Assembly: GCF_036226365.1 (NCBI RefSeq)
Contig: NZ_CP108462.1
Span: 3,390,501 to 3,454,500 of the forward strand
Length of the DNA: 64,000 nucleotides
Reading direction: 5' to 3'
From: Streptomyces sp. NBC_01262
Lineage (GTDB): Bacteria > Actinomycetota > Actinomycetes > Streptomycetales > Streptomycetaceae
The translations under genes and the position numbers were made by a program. This document shows, in pieces, positions 8,656 through 15,477 of this stretch (positions are counted from its first letter, which is position 1; each line of letters opens with the position of its first letter). The notes below the pieces were generated by a model. The model made no database searches. It had not been told where the DNA came from and saw only the letters and a program-made list of their open reading frames with translations.

Positions 8656-8670
8656 CCTGTGGATAACTTT
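8656..8670. promoter_or_regulatory. DnaA-box-like 9-mer (TTATCCACA) in divergent region
   Basis: TGTGGATAA at 8658-8666 is the reverse of TTATCCACA, a perfect DnaA box. The same 15-base string GAAAGTTATCCACAG recurs at 15106-15120. Both lie in the gap between divergent genes and are A+T-rich against a G+C-rich background. Confidence 0.45.
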
Positions 8671-8745
8671 CTGCGATTGTCGGCCTCGCCGGGCATTCTG
8701 GACCTGTCGCACGAACCGGACCGAACGGATACCACGGGGGTGGCC

Positions 8746-9876
8746 ATGCGTCCCATGCTCAAGACCGCCATGCGCCGGAGCTGGCGAAATCGCGAAAGCA
8801 TCCAATTCGGGGTGGATCCGGCCCATGCCGTCGTACTGGACGCGGTGGACGGACCCGCGGCCGGCTTCCTCGACCTGCTGGACGGCACCCGGGGCCTGGG
8901 CCCGCTGGCCCGCGAGGCCGAGGCCCTCGGGCTCGAACCGCCGCAGGCCCGGCGGCTGCTCGGACTGCTCGCGCAGGGCGGCGTACTGGACGATGCGGCT
9001 GCCCACGCCGAACTGGCCGACTCGATACGGCATCGCACAGCCGCCCTCGACCGGCTCCGGCCCGACCTGGCGGCGCTCTCCGTGATCCACTCCGGGCCCG
9101 GCGGGGCGGCGGCGCGGATACGGGACCGCCGGGCCGCCCGAGTGCGGGTGATCGGCGCGGGCCGGGTCGGCGCGGCCGTGGCGGCGCTGCTCTCCGCGGC
9201 CGGCGTCGGCCGGGTCGAGGTCCGCGACGGCGGCCGGGTCGAGCCCTGGGACACCTCGCCCTGCGGCATCCCCGCCGAGCACATCGGCGACCGCCGGGAC
9301 GCCGCCGCCCGCGGAGCCGTGCGCCGGGCCGCGCCCGACCCCCGGGCGGCGGCCCCCGGCAGCCGGCGAAGTGCCGTCCCCGAGAACGGGCTCGGGCTCG
9401 TCGTGATCGCCCCGCGCGACGGCCTGGACGCCTACGCACCCGACCCGGACGACGCGGAGCCGCTGCTCGCCGCGGGCATCCCGCACCTCTATACCGGCGT
9501 GCTGGAGGGCACCGGGGTGATCGGCCCGCTGGTCCTGCCGGGGCGCACGGCCTGCGCGGGCTGCCTGGCCCTGCGGCGGGCCGACGCGGATCCGGCCTGG
9601 CCACGGGTGCTGGCCCAGTTGCGGTCCCGGCGCGGGTCCGGTGTCCCGGCCTGCGACATCGCGCTGGCGACGGTGATCGCCGGGCTGGCCGCGGCCCACG
9701 CCCTGGCCTTTCTGGACGGGGGCGAGCCGGCCAGCCGCGGGGCCCGGGTGGAGGTGGGTCTGGCCCGGCTGGCGATGAAGCTGCGGCCGCTGCCGGGTGA
9801 CAAAAGATGCCTATGTGGTGCGGCCCGTGAACTCGGTGAGTCGGTTCAGGAGAGGCAGGGGACAATGACGACGTGA
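8746..9876 (+). CDS. Orphan ThiF/E1-like protein with N-terminal winged-helix-like region
   Basis: 376 aa from ATG 8746 (GGGGG seven bases upstream). Residues about 15-85 resemble the small winged-helix (RiPP recognition-like) region of cyclodehydratase partner proteins. A Rossmann loop VIGAGRVGAAVAALL at about 136-150 and a structural zinc site (CAGC at 270-273, CLC at 355-357) identify the E1/ThiF superfamily. The usual ATP-contact region after the Rossmann strand reads RDGGRVEPWDTSPCG, without the typical Arg-Gln pair, so adenylation activity is doubtful. No MoaD/ThiS-like or precursor-peptide gene is adjacent. The next gene, an ABC1 kinase, starts 21 bases later. Confidence 0.75.
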   Translation: MRPMLKTAMRRSWRNRESIQFGVDPAHAVVLDAVDGPAAGFLDLLDGTRGLGPLAREAEALGLEPPQARRLLGLLAQGGVLDDAAAHAELADSIRHRTAALDRLRPDLAALSVIHSGPGGAAARIRDRRAARVRVIGAGRVGAAVAALLSAAGVGRVEVRDGGRVEPWDTSPCGIPAEHIGDRRDAAARGAVRRAAPDPRAAAPGSRRSAVPENGLGLVVIAPRDGLDAYAPDPDDAEPLLAAGIPHLYTGVLEGTGVIGPLVLPGRTACAGCLALRRADADPAWPRVLAQLRSRRGSGVPACDIALATVIAGLAAAHALAFLDGGEPASRGARVEVGLARLAMKLRPLPGDKRCLCGAARELGESVQERQGTMTT

Positions 9877-9897
9877 CCGACCGGAAAGAGGGGGCGC

Positions 9898-11247
9898 ATG
9901 TCTGATCTTCCGCGCAAAGCAGTGACCCGTACGGCCAAGTTGGCGGCACTGCCTCTGGGGTTCGCGGGGCGGGCGACCCTCGGGCTCGGCAAGAGACTCG
10001 GCGGGCGCCCGGCCGACGAGGTCGCCAGCGAGCTTCAGGCGCGCACCGCCGATCAGCTCTTCAAGGTCCTCGGTGAGCTGAAGGGCGGGGCGATGAAGTT
10101 CGGCCAGGCCCTGTCGGTCTTCGAGGCGGCGCTGCCCGAGGAGGTCGCGGGCCCCTACCGGGCGGCGCTCACCAAACTGCAGGACGCGGCGCCGCCGATG
10201 CCCGCCCGCACCGTGCACGGTGTGCTGGCGGAGCGGCTGGGCGCGGACTGGCGGTCGCTGTTCACCGAATTCGAGGACAAGCCGGCCGCGGCGGCCTCCA
10301 TCGGGCAGGTGCACCGCGCGGTGTGGCACGACGGGCGGGAGGTCGCGGTCAAGGTGCAGTACCCGGGGGCCGGGGACGCGCTGCTGTCGGATCTGAACCA
10401 ACTGGGCCGGGTGGCCAGACTGTTCGGCCCGCTGATCCCGGGCATGGACATCAAGCCGCTGATCGCCGAGCTGCGCGACCGGATCTCGGAGGAGCTGGAC
10501 TACGAGCTGGAGGCCCAGGCCCAGCACATCCACGCCACCGAGTTCGCCGGTGATCCGGATGTGATGGTGCCGGAGGTGGTGCACCGTACCGACCAGGTGC
10601 TGGTCACCGAGTGGATGCACGGGGTGCCGATGTCCGAGGTGATCTCCGGCGGCACCCAGGCGATGCGCGACCGGGCCGGGCAGCTGCTGGCGTACTTCCT
10701 CTTCGCCGGCCCGGCCCGCACCGGGCTGCTGCACGCCGACCCGCACCCCGGCAACTTCCGGCTGCTGGTCGACGACGGCCCGGCGGAGGGCTGGCGGCTG
10801 GGCGTGCTGGACTTCGGCACCGTCGACCGGCTGCCCGACGGGCTGCCGCTGCCGATCGGCTCGGCACTGCGGCTGGCCCTGGCGGGTGACGCCGAGGCCG
10901 TGCACGCGATGCTGCGCCAGGAGGGCTTCGTCAAGCCGACGATCAAGCTCGACCCGGACGCCGTACTGGACTATCTGCGGCCGATCATCGAGCCCGCCGG
11001 GGCGGAGGAGTTCGCGTTCGCGCGCGGCTGGATGCGGGCGCAGGCGGCCCGGATCGCGGACCCGAGGTCACCGGCGCACCAGCTGGGCAAGCAGCTCAAT
11101 CTGCCGCCGTCGTATCTGCTGATCCACCGTGTGACCCTGAGCACCATCGGCGTGCTGTGCCAGCTGGCGGCCACCGTGCGGCTGCGCGACGAACTGCGCG
11201 AGTGGCTGCCCGGCTTCGCGGAAGGGGACGAGGCGGAGTCTGCCTGA
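9898..11247 (+). CDS. ABC1/UbiB-family atypical kinase
   Basis: 449 aa, ATG 9898 with GAGGGGG upstream. Family motifs are clear: KFGQ at 67-70 (the KxGQ signature that occludes the nucleotide site), an Ala-rich loop AAASIGQVHRAV near 130, VAVKVQYPG, then HADPHPGNF and LDFGTVDRLP. ABC1 (AarF/UbiB) proteins bind ATP and support lipid or quinone metabolism at membranes. No strong C-terminal membrane helix is seen. It probably shares a transcript with the upstream ThiF-like gene. Confidence 0.92.
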   Translation: MSDLPRKAVTRTAKLAALPLGFAGRATLGLGKRLGGRPADEVASELQARTADQLFKVLGELKGGAMKFGQALSVFEAALPEEVAGPYRAALTKLQDAAPPMPARTVHGVLAERLGADWRSLFTEFEDKPAAAASIGQVHRAVWHDGREVAVKVQYPGAGDALLSDLNQLGRVARLFGPLIPGMDIKPLIAELRDRISEELDYELEAQAQHIHATEFAGDPDVMVPEVVHRTDQVLVTEWMHGVPMSEVISGGTQAMRDRAGQLLAYFLFAGPARTGLLHADPHPGNFRLLVDDGPAEGWRLGVLDFGTVDRLPDGLPLPIGSALRLALAGDAEAVHAMLRQEGFVKPTIKLDPDAVLDYLRPIIEPAGAEEFAFARGWMRAQAARIADPRSPAHQLGKQLNLPPSYLLIHRVTLSTIGVLCQLAATVRLRDELREWLPGFAEGDEAESA

Positions 11248-11276
11248 GGCCAGGGCAGACCCGAGATCGGCGGGTC

Positions 11277-11468
11277 TCACCACCAGGACGAGTCGAGGCG
11301 GCCCTCGATGCTGCGGAGGTGGGTGCGGGCGCAGTCCTCGCAGAAATAGACGCGGACCCCGTTCTCCACCGAGCAGGTCCAGGTGAGCGGTGGCGGTCCG
11401 TCGTGAGCGGATTCGCAGCGGCCGCAGATGGTCGTTCCGGTCGTCGCGACCGTCGTCTTCTGGTCCAC
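11277..11468 (-). CDS. 63-aa zinc-ribbon-like protein
   Basis: 63 aa with two CxxC pairs (CGRC near residue 16 and CEDC near residue 44), a classic small zinc-ribbon arrangement, and a C-terminal SSWW. It is convergent with the ABC1 gene and is separated from the wblC cluster by a strong hairpin. Small zinc-ribbon proteins here are conserved in Streptomyces. It may bind DNA, RNA or protein; nothing more specific is visible. Confidence 0.75.
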   Translation of the reverse strand: MDQKTTVATTGTTICGRCESAHDGPPPLTWTCSVENGVRVYFCEDCARTHLRSIEGRLDSSWW

Positions 11469-11478
11469 TTCGCGACAA

Positions 11479-11516
11479 TAACGCGGGGCCGGTCGAAATC
11501 GACCGGCCCCGCGTTA
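11479..11516 (-). terminator. Strong palindromic terminator after the wblC unit
   Basis: An almost perfect inverted repeat with 18-bp arms (TAACGCGGGGCCGGTCGA and its complement) and a 2-base centre. It lies between the small Arg-rich gene (11564-11809) and the zinc-ribbon gene, so it probably ends the wblC transcript. Confidence 0.75.
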
Positions 11517-11563
11517 TGTGTCGGTTACTACTGCGTGAAGAGCCGTGACGTGCTACCGCGTCA

Positions 11564-11809
11564 CTACTGCATCACGGCCATGGCCAGCGCCCGACGGGCG
11601 CGCAGCGAGGCACGCTCGGCCCGCCGCTGGAGACGCCGGGCGCGGACCACCCGGAGGGCCATGCGTTCATGCTCGGCCTCGGAGAGGCGTTCTTGCATAT
11701 GGGCACGGGCCAGCGCTTCTGGCATGAGTTGCATTTCGAGGTTCCTGTTCTGACGCGAGGTCATCGCGTCGGACGCCGGGGCGGGGGTGTCGTGGAGGGA
11801 CGGATTCAT
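11564..11809 (-). CDS. Small Arg-rich helical protein downstream of wblC
   Basis: 81 aa from ATG 11809 with AGGA upstream; a longer form from ATG 11887 (107 aa) would overlap the wblC stop as ATGA and be translationally coupled. The protein starts MNPSLHDTPAPASDAMTSRQ and continues as one amphipathic helix very rich in Arg, Ala and Glu (ARAHMQERLSEAEHERMALR), ending RRALAMAVMQ. It could bind nucleic acid or form a coiled coil. Its position under the wblC promoter suggests induction with wblC. I do not recognise a named family. Confidence 0.65.
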   Translation of the reverse strand: MNPSLHDTPAPASDAMTSRQNRNLEMQLMPEALARAHMQERLSEAEHERMALRVVRARRLQRRAERASLRARRALAMAVMQ

Positions 11810-11883
11810 CGTTGGGTCCTGCTTCTTGGGATCGTGCGTGAGGGGATGGTCGATCGTTCCGATGGCGTGGCGGGCGTGACGGG

Positions 11884-12252
11884 TCATGCCATGACCGCGT
11901 TCTTGCGCGGACGGCCACGGGGACGCTTGCGCGGCACCACGACGCCCTGGACGAACAGCTCGCCGCCCCAGACGCCCCACGGCTCACGGCGGTCCTTCGC
12001 ACCGGCGAGGCAGGCCTCGCGGACCGGACAGGTCTGGCAGAGCGACTTGGCGTACTCGACATCGGCCGGGGACTCCGCGAAGAAGACCTCCGGGTCGAAC
12101 GTCCGGCACGGGACGGCGCCGCCGAGGCGCTCGATCTCGTCGTCGAGCTCGGTCAGGGGCAGCAAGGGGACCTCCGGGTGATCGGGCGGGAGCTTCGGGT
12201 CGGTGACGGACGGTGCAGGCGGGGTGGAGTGCACGGTCGGTTCGTTCCTCAT
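11884..12252 (-). CDS. wblC: WhiB7/WblC transcription factor
   Basis: 122 aa. The four iron-sulfur cysteines are C49, C72, C75 and C81, followed by the G[VI]WGG turn (GVWGG, 93-97) and an AT-hook RGRPRK at 112-117, the mark of the WhiB7/WblC branch. This protein binds the primary sigma factor and turns on intrinsic resistance genes to ribosome-targeting antibiotics, binding A+T-rich DNA just upstream of the -35 element. The ATG has little Shine-Dalgarno complementarity. Expression is likely set by the long leader (promoter, upstream reading frame, terminator) described separately. Downstream is a small Arg-rich gene. Confidence 0.96.
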   Translation of the reverse strand: MRNEPTVHSTPPAPSVTDPKLPPDHPEVPLLPLTELDDEIERLGGAVPCRTFDPEVFFAESPADVEYAKSLCQTCPVREACLAGAKDRREPWGVWGGELFVQGVVVPRKRPRGRPRKNAVMA

Positions 12253-12265
12253 CTGTTGTTCGGGC

Positions 12266-12315
12266 TTATTGAAAACAGAAGGGCCGCGGATCCCGGTCTG
12301 GGATTCCGCGGCCCT
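12266..12315 (-). terminator. Intrinsic terminator in the wblC leader (attenuator)
   Basis: On the minus strand, AGGGCCGCGGAATCCC pairs with its complement (one bulge) across a 5-base loop and is followed by a T-rich run (TCTGTTTTC). It sits 14 bases before the wblC start, so transcription must pass it to reach the gene. T-runs are rare in this genome, which strengthens the call. Confidence 0.85.
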
Positions 12316-12360
12316 GGAAGGTGCCGGCCTGATCGTGGATCAGACTGGATCACTCCAGGG
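12312..12360 (-). promoter_or_regulatory. Candidate antiterminator stem competing with the wblC terminator
   Basis: CCCTGGA (12360-12354, inside the last codons of the upstream reading frame) can pair perfectly with TCCAGGG (12318-12312). The latter overlaps the first bases of the terminator's 5' arm, so the two folds exclude each other. A small 6-bp hairpin (12329-12343) containing the upstream frame's stop codon nests between them. Confidence 0.6.
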
Positions 12361-12711
12361 TTCGAGCCCGCGGAAGGCCCACTTCGGGTTGTGCTGCGTC
12401 TTCTGCTCTGCGTGCTGTTCGTTGCCGCCGCCGAGGCCGGCGTGTCCATTGGTTCCGGCACCGTTGGTGGTCGCCGCGAAGGCATAGGCCTGAACCTGTG
12501 CCACTGCCGCAACCGCTACCGCCGGTGCCTGAACCGGTCGCTCGCTGCGCTCCCGGACGACCTCAAGAACGACGGAGGAGGCGGAGAACATGGGCAGCAG
12601 ACGGCCGGACACACCCGTGCCAGAGAGCGACATACCGAGCGGGCAGGCGGCGACGACCGAGCGATCGGTCATTTTGACGGTGCTGACGGGCTTGGTCTCG
12701 ATGATGGTCAT
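12340..12711 (-). CDS. 123-codon upstream reading frame in the wblC leader
   Basis: 123 aa, ATG 12711 with an excellent ribosome site (GAGGAGG, eight bases upstream), TGA at 12340. Codon third positions are mostly G/C, as in real genes. The protein begins MTIIETKPVSTVKM, has an Ala/Val/Gln-rich middle (QAPAVAVAAVAQVQAYAF) and a Gly/Asn/Gln-rich end (NEQHAEQKTQHNPKW). It resembles no family I know. It ends 25 bases before the attenuator hairpin, so its translation probably senses ribosome inhibition and controls wblC read-through. It is likely a regulatory leader whose product may not matter. Leader control by an upstream frame has been described for whiB7/wblC genes. Confidence 0.75.
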   Translation of the reverse strand: MTIIETKPVSTVKMTDRSVVAACPLGMSLSGTGVSGRLLPMFSASSVVLEVVRERSERPVQAPAVAVAAVAQVQAYAFAATTNGAGTNGHAGLGGGNEQHAEQKTQHNPKWAFRGLEPWSDPV

Positions 12712-12820
12712 GGTCTTCGCCTCCTCTCGGCGTCTCGTAAGGCTGACAGGGCAAGTGGTGCAAGCTCAGTACATCATGGTTCCCGCCGCTCTTGGAAGAG
12801 CCGCGGCGACCACGTCCCGA

Positions 12821-12860
12821 AGGCTATGGGGCTTTCCGCGCGGTGCGCAAACTATTTTTC
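12821..12860 (-). promoter_or_regulatory. Predicted wblC promoter with WhiB7-type A+T box
   Basis: On the minus strand: AAAAATAG (12859-12852) directly followed by a -35 TTGCGC (12850-12845), an 18-base spacer, then a -10 TAGCCT (12826-12821, fits TANNNT). The A+T block just upstream of -35 is the known signature of WhiB7-activated promoters, so autoregulation is likely. The A+T block includes the uvrD2 stop codon. The predicted leader is about 560 nt. Confidence 0.65.
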
Positions 12861-15071
12861 CGTCTCTTCGGAATCAACTTCACCGGCCACTTCACCGGCC
12901 ACTTCACCGGCCACTTCGCGGCCCGCGCACAGCGCCAGCACGTCCTCGCCGTACTTGTCCATTTTGCGGGCCCCGACCCCGGCGATAACCGCCAGTTCGT
13001 GCGGGTCGGACGGCCGCACCTCGGCGATCGCGAGCAGCGTCTTGTCGGTGAAGACGCAGTACGCCGGCTGGCCGATGGCCCTGGCCTGCGCCACCCGCCA
13101 CCCGCGCAGCCGCTCGTACAGCGCCTCGTCCAGGTCGGAGGGGCAGTCCTCACAGCGCATCAGCTTGATCTCGCCCGCCTCCGACAGGGTGCGCCCGCAG
13201 ACCCGGCAGAACACCGGCCCGCGCCTACGCTTGGCGGCGGCCGGGCCGCGCTCCACCGCGCCTGTGGCGGCCGCCGGGCGGCCGCCCCCGCCCCGGGCAG
13301 CCGAGCCCGGCCGCAGGCCGTCCAGGAAGCGCGAGGGCCGCCGGCCGGCGCGCCCGCCGGGTGAGCGGGACAGCGCCCAGGACAGGCCGAGGTGGAACCG
13401 GGCGCGGGTGACGCCGACATAGAGCAGCCGGCGCTCCTCCTCGACCTGCTCGTCGGTCTTGGCGTAGGTGATCGGCATCGTGCCCTCGCTGAGGCCGACC
13501 AGGAACACCGCGTCCCATTCCAGGCCCTTGGCGGAGTGCAGCGAGGCCAGCGTGACGCCCTCGACGGTGGGGGCGTGCTGGGCGCCCGCCCGCTCGTCCA
13601 GTTCGGCCACGAGGTCGCCGAGCGTCGCGGCCGGCCGCACCCGGCAGAAGTCCTCTGCGAGCCGTACGAGCGCCGCCAGCGACTCCCAGCGGTCCCGCAC
13701 CGCGCCCGAGCCGGCCGGGGGCTCGGCGGACCAGCCGCGCGAGCCGAGCACCGCCCGCACCTGGTCCGGCACCGAGGCGTCCTCGGCGTCGGGCACCGAG
13801 GCCGCGCGGGCCGCGCCGCGCAGCAGCAGCCCGGCCTCGCGCACCTCGGGCCGCTCGAAGAACCGCTCCGCGCCCCGCAGTTGGTAGGGCACCCCGGCAT
13901 CGGCCAGCGCCTGCTCGTACACCTCGGACTGGGCGTTGATCCGGTAGAGCACGGCGATCTCGCTGGGCCGCACCCCTCCGTCGATGAGCGCTCTGATGCG
14001 GCGGGCGGTGCCCTCCGCCTCGGCCGGCTCGTCCGGGTACTCGGCGTAGGACGGCTCGGGACCGGCCTCGCGCTGCGAGATGAGTTCGAGGCGGTGCTGG
14101 GCGGCCTGCCCGCGGGCCTGGCCGAGCAGCCCGTTGGCCAGGTGCACGACCTGGGGGGTCGAGCGGTAGTCGCGGACCAGCTTCACCACGGTGGCGTCCG
14201 GGTGTCTGGTGCGGAAGCCGAGCAGGTAGTCCGGGGTGGCGCCGGTGAAGGAGTAGATGGTCTGCGAGGCGTCGCCGACCACGCAGATGCTGTCGCGGGG
14301 GCCGAGCCACAGGTCGAGCAGGCGCTGCTGGAGCGGGCTGACGTCCTGGTACTCGTCGACGACGAAGTGCTGGTACTGCTCGCGGACGGCGTCCGCGACA
14401 TCCGGGCGGTCCTGCAGCACGCCGACCGTGAGCAGCAGCACGTCCTCGAAGTCGATGACGCCCCGGTCGCGCTTGAGCTGCTCGTACGCCGTGTAGATCC
14501 GGGCGACCTCCGCCGGGTCGCGCGGCACCTCCCGCCCGGCCTTCGCGGCGGCGGCCGCGTAGTCCTCGGGGACGGTCTGGGTGACCTTGCACCACTCGAT
14601 CTCGCCGGTGACATCGCGCAGTTCGCCCCGGTCCAGCCGGATCTTGCAGCGCGCGCCGGCCTCGGCGACGAGCTGGATCTTGCGCTCGGCCAGGCGTGGC
14701 ATGTCGCCGCCGATCGCGCGCGGCCAGAAGTACTGGAGCTGGCGCAGCGCGGCCGAGTGGAAGGTGCGCGCCTGCACCCCGCCCGCGCCGAGCTGCCGCA
14801 GCCGGCCCCGCATCTCCCCGGCCGCCCGGGCCGTGAAGGTGACCGCGAGCACACTGCCGGGCTGGAGTATCCCGGCCCGCACCCCGTACGCGATCCGGTG
14901 CGTGATCGCACGGGTCTTGCCGGTGCCGGCCCCGGCCAGCACACAGACCGGCCCGCGCAGGGCCGTGGCGACGGCGCGCTGCTCCGGGTCGAGCCCGGCG
15001 AGCACGGCGTCCGCGGAGTCCGGGACGGCCGGGAACTCCGGGAAGAGCGGGGAGTGGGTTGTTGCGGTCAC
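12852..15071 (-). CDS. uvrD2: ATP-dependent DNA helicase UvrD2
   Basis: 739 aa. SF1A helicase: Walker A GAGTGKT at 47-53, FVVDEYQDVSPLQ (motif II) and VGDASQTIYSFTGA (motif III), with 3'-5' unwinding known for the family. The C-terminus carries a four-cysteine element (CRVCG and CEDC) and an HRDC-like domain ending near GVGARKMDKYG, which together identify the actinobacterial UvrD2 type. The last residues are a repeat tail EVAGEVAGEVAGEV. It is divergent from mycoredoxin. The stop codon lies inside the A+T block of the wblC promoter. Confidence 0.94.
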   Translation of the reverse strand: MTATTHSPLFPEFPAVPDSADAVLAGLDPEQRAVATALRGPVCVLAGAGTGKTRAITHRIAYGVRAGILQPGSVLAVTFTARAAGEMRGRLRQLGAGGVQARTFHSAALRQLQYFWPRAIGGDMPRLAERKIQLVAEAGARCKIRLDRGELRDVTGEIEWCKVTQTVPEDYAAAAAKAGREVPRDPAEVARIYTAYEQLKRDRGVIDFEDVLLLTVGVLQDRPDVADAVREQYQHFVVDEYQDVSPLQQRLLDLWLGPRDSICVVGDASQTIYSFTGATPDYLLGFRTRHPDATVVKLVRDYRSTPQVVHLANGLLGQARGQAAQHRLELISQREAGPEPSYAEYPDEPAEAEGTARRIRALIDGGVRPSEIAVLYRINAQSEVYEQALADAGVPYQLRGAERFFERPEVREAGLLLRGAARAASVPDAEDASVPDQVRAVLGSRGWSAEPPAGSGAVRDRWESLAALVRLAEDFCRVRPAATLGDLVAELDERAGAQHAPTVEGVTLASLHSAKGLEWDAVFLVGLSEGTMPITYAKTDEQVEEERRLLYVGVTRARFHLGLSWALSRSPGGRAGRRPSRFLDGLRPGSAARGGGGRPAAATGAVERGPAAAKRRRGPVFCRVCGRTLSEAGEIKLMRCEDCPSDLDEALYERLRGWRVAQARAIGQPAYCVFTDKTLLAIAEVRPSDPHELAVIAGVGARKMDKYGEDVLALCAGREVAGEVAGEVAGEVDSEETEK
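12877..12917. repeat. 12-bp tandem repeat in the uvrD2 3' end
   Basis: ACTTCACCGGCC is repeated three times in full plus a partial fourth, encoding the in-frame tail (GEVA)n of UvrD2. A length change in units of 12 bp would keep the frame. Confidence 0.9.
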
Positions 15072-15105
15072 CCCCTCATGCTCCCAGGTCTGCCGATGCG
15101 GCCGG

Positions 15106-15120
15106 GAAAGTTATCCACAG
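15106..15120. promoter_or_regulatory. DnaA-box-like TTATCCACA between uvrD2 and mrx
   Basis: GAAAGTTATCCACAG contains a perfect DnaA box at 15111-15119 and matches the 15-mer at 8656-8670 (opposite orientation). It lies in the divergent gap between uvrD2 and the mycoredoxin gene. Confidence 0.45.
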
Positions 15121-15155
15121 CTGAGGTGTGATATTCGGACCATGGCGGATGACGA

Positions 15156-15182
15156 GGAATGTCCCTGCCGGGAGTTAGCGTT
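15156..15182 (+). promoter_or_regulatory. SigR-type promoter of the mycoredoxin gene
   Basis: GGAAT (15156-15160), 19-base spacer, GTT (15180-15182). This matches the SigR (thiol-oxidative stress sigma factor) pattern GGAAT-N18/19-GTT. The predicted start of transcription lies about 37 bases before the mycoredoxin start codon. Mycoredoxin is a logical SigR target. Confidence 0.7.
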
Positions 15183-15223
15183 CTCCAGACCGATCGGCCA
15201 TCTGACCTTAGGAGCGAACAGCG

Positions 15224-15466
15224 ATGTCGGGCACTGTGACGATGTACAGCACCACGTGGTGCGGCTACTGCCGTCGGCTGAAGAGCCAGATGGAGCGCGA
15301 GGGCATCGCGTACAAGGAGATCAACATCGAGCAGGACCCGGAGTCGGCGAAGTTCGTCGAGCAGGTGAACAACGGCAACCAGCTGGTCCCGACCGTGCTG
15401 TTCCCCGACGGCTCCGCGCTCCCCAACCCGTCGCTGGCCCAGGTCAAGCAGAAGCTCGGCGTCTGA
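15224..15466 (+). CDS. Mycoredoxin (glutaredoxin-like)
   Basis: 80 aa, ATG 15224 with AGGAGC upstream. The thioredoxin-fold active site is TWCGYC with C13 and C16, followed later by the cis-Pro region NQLVPTVLF and the GSALPNPS turn. Mycoredoxins reduce mixed disulfides between proteins and mycothiol, using mycothiol as electron donor in the cytoplasm. The SigR-like promoter just upstream fits this role. A second glutaredoxin-like gene with a single active cysteine is at 28176. Confidence 0.93.
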   Translation: MSGTVTMYSTTWCGYCRRLKSQMEREGIAYKEINIEQDPESAKFVEQVNNGNQLVPTVLFPDGSALPNPSLAQVKQKLGV

Positions 15467-15477
15467 CCCGGCCGGAA

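Noticed and set aside
12877..12917. Short repeats as a possible CRISPR array
   Set aside because: The 12-bp units are contiguous with no spacers and encode the UvrD2 tail; no array-like pattern is present anywhere in the window.
13225..15131. Long open frames opposite and in alternative frames of uvrD2 (and likewise opposite adnA, adnB and the 945-aa gene)
   Set aside because: Their composition (Arg/Ala/Pro/Gly-rich, low-complexity) is what antisense and shifted frames of G+C-rich genes give; no start signals or family motifs.
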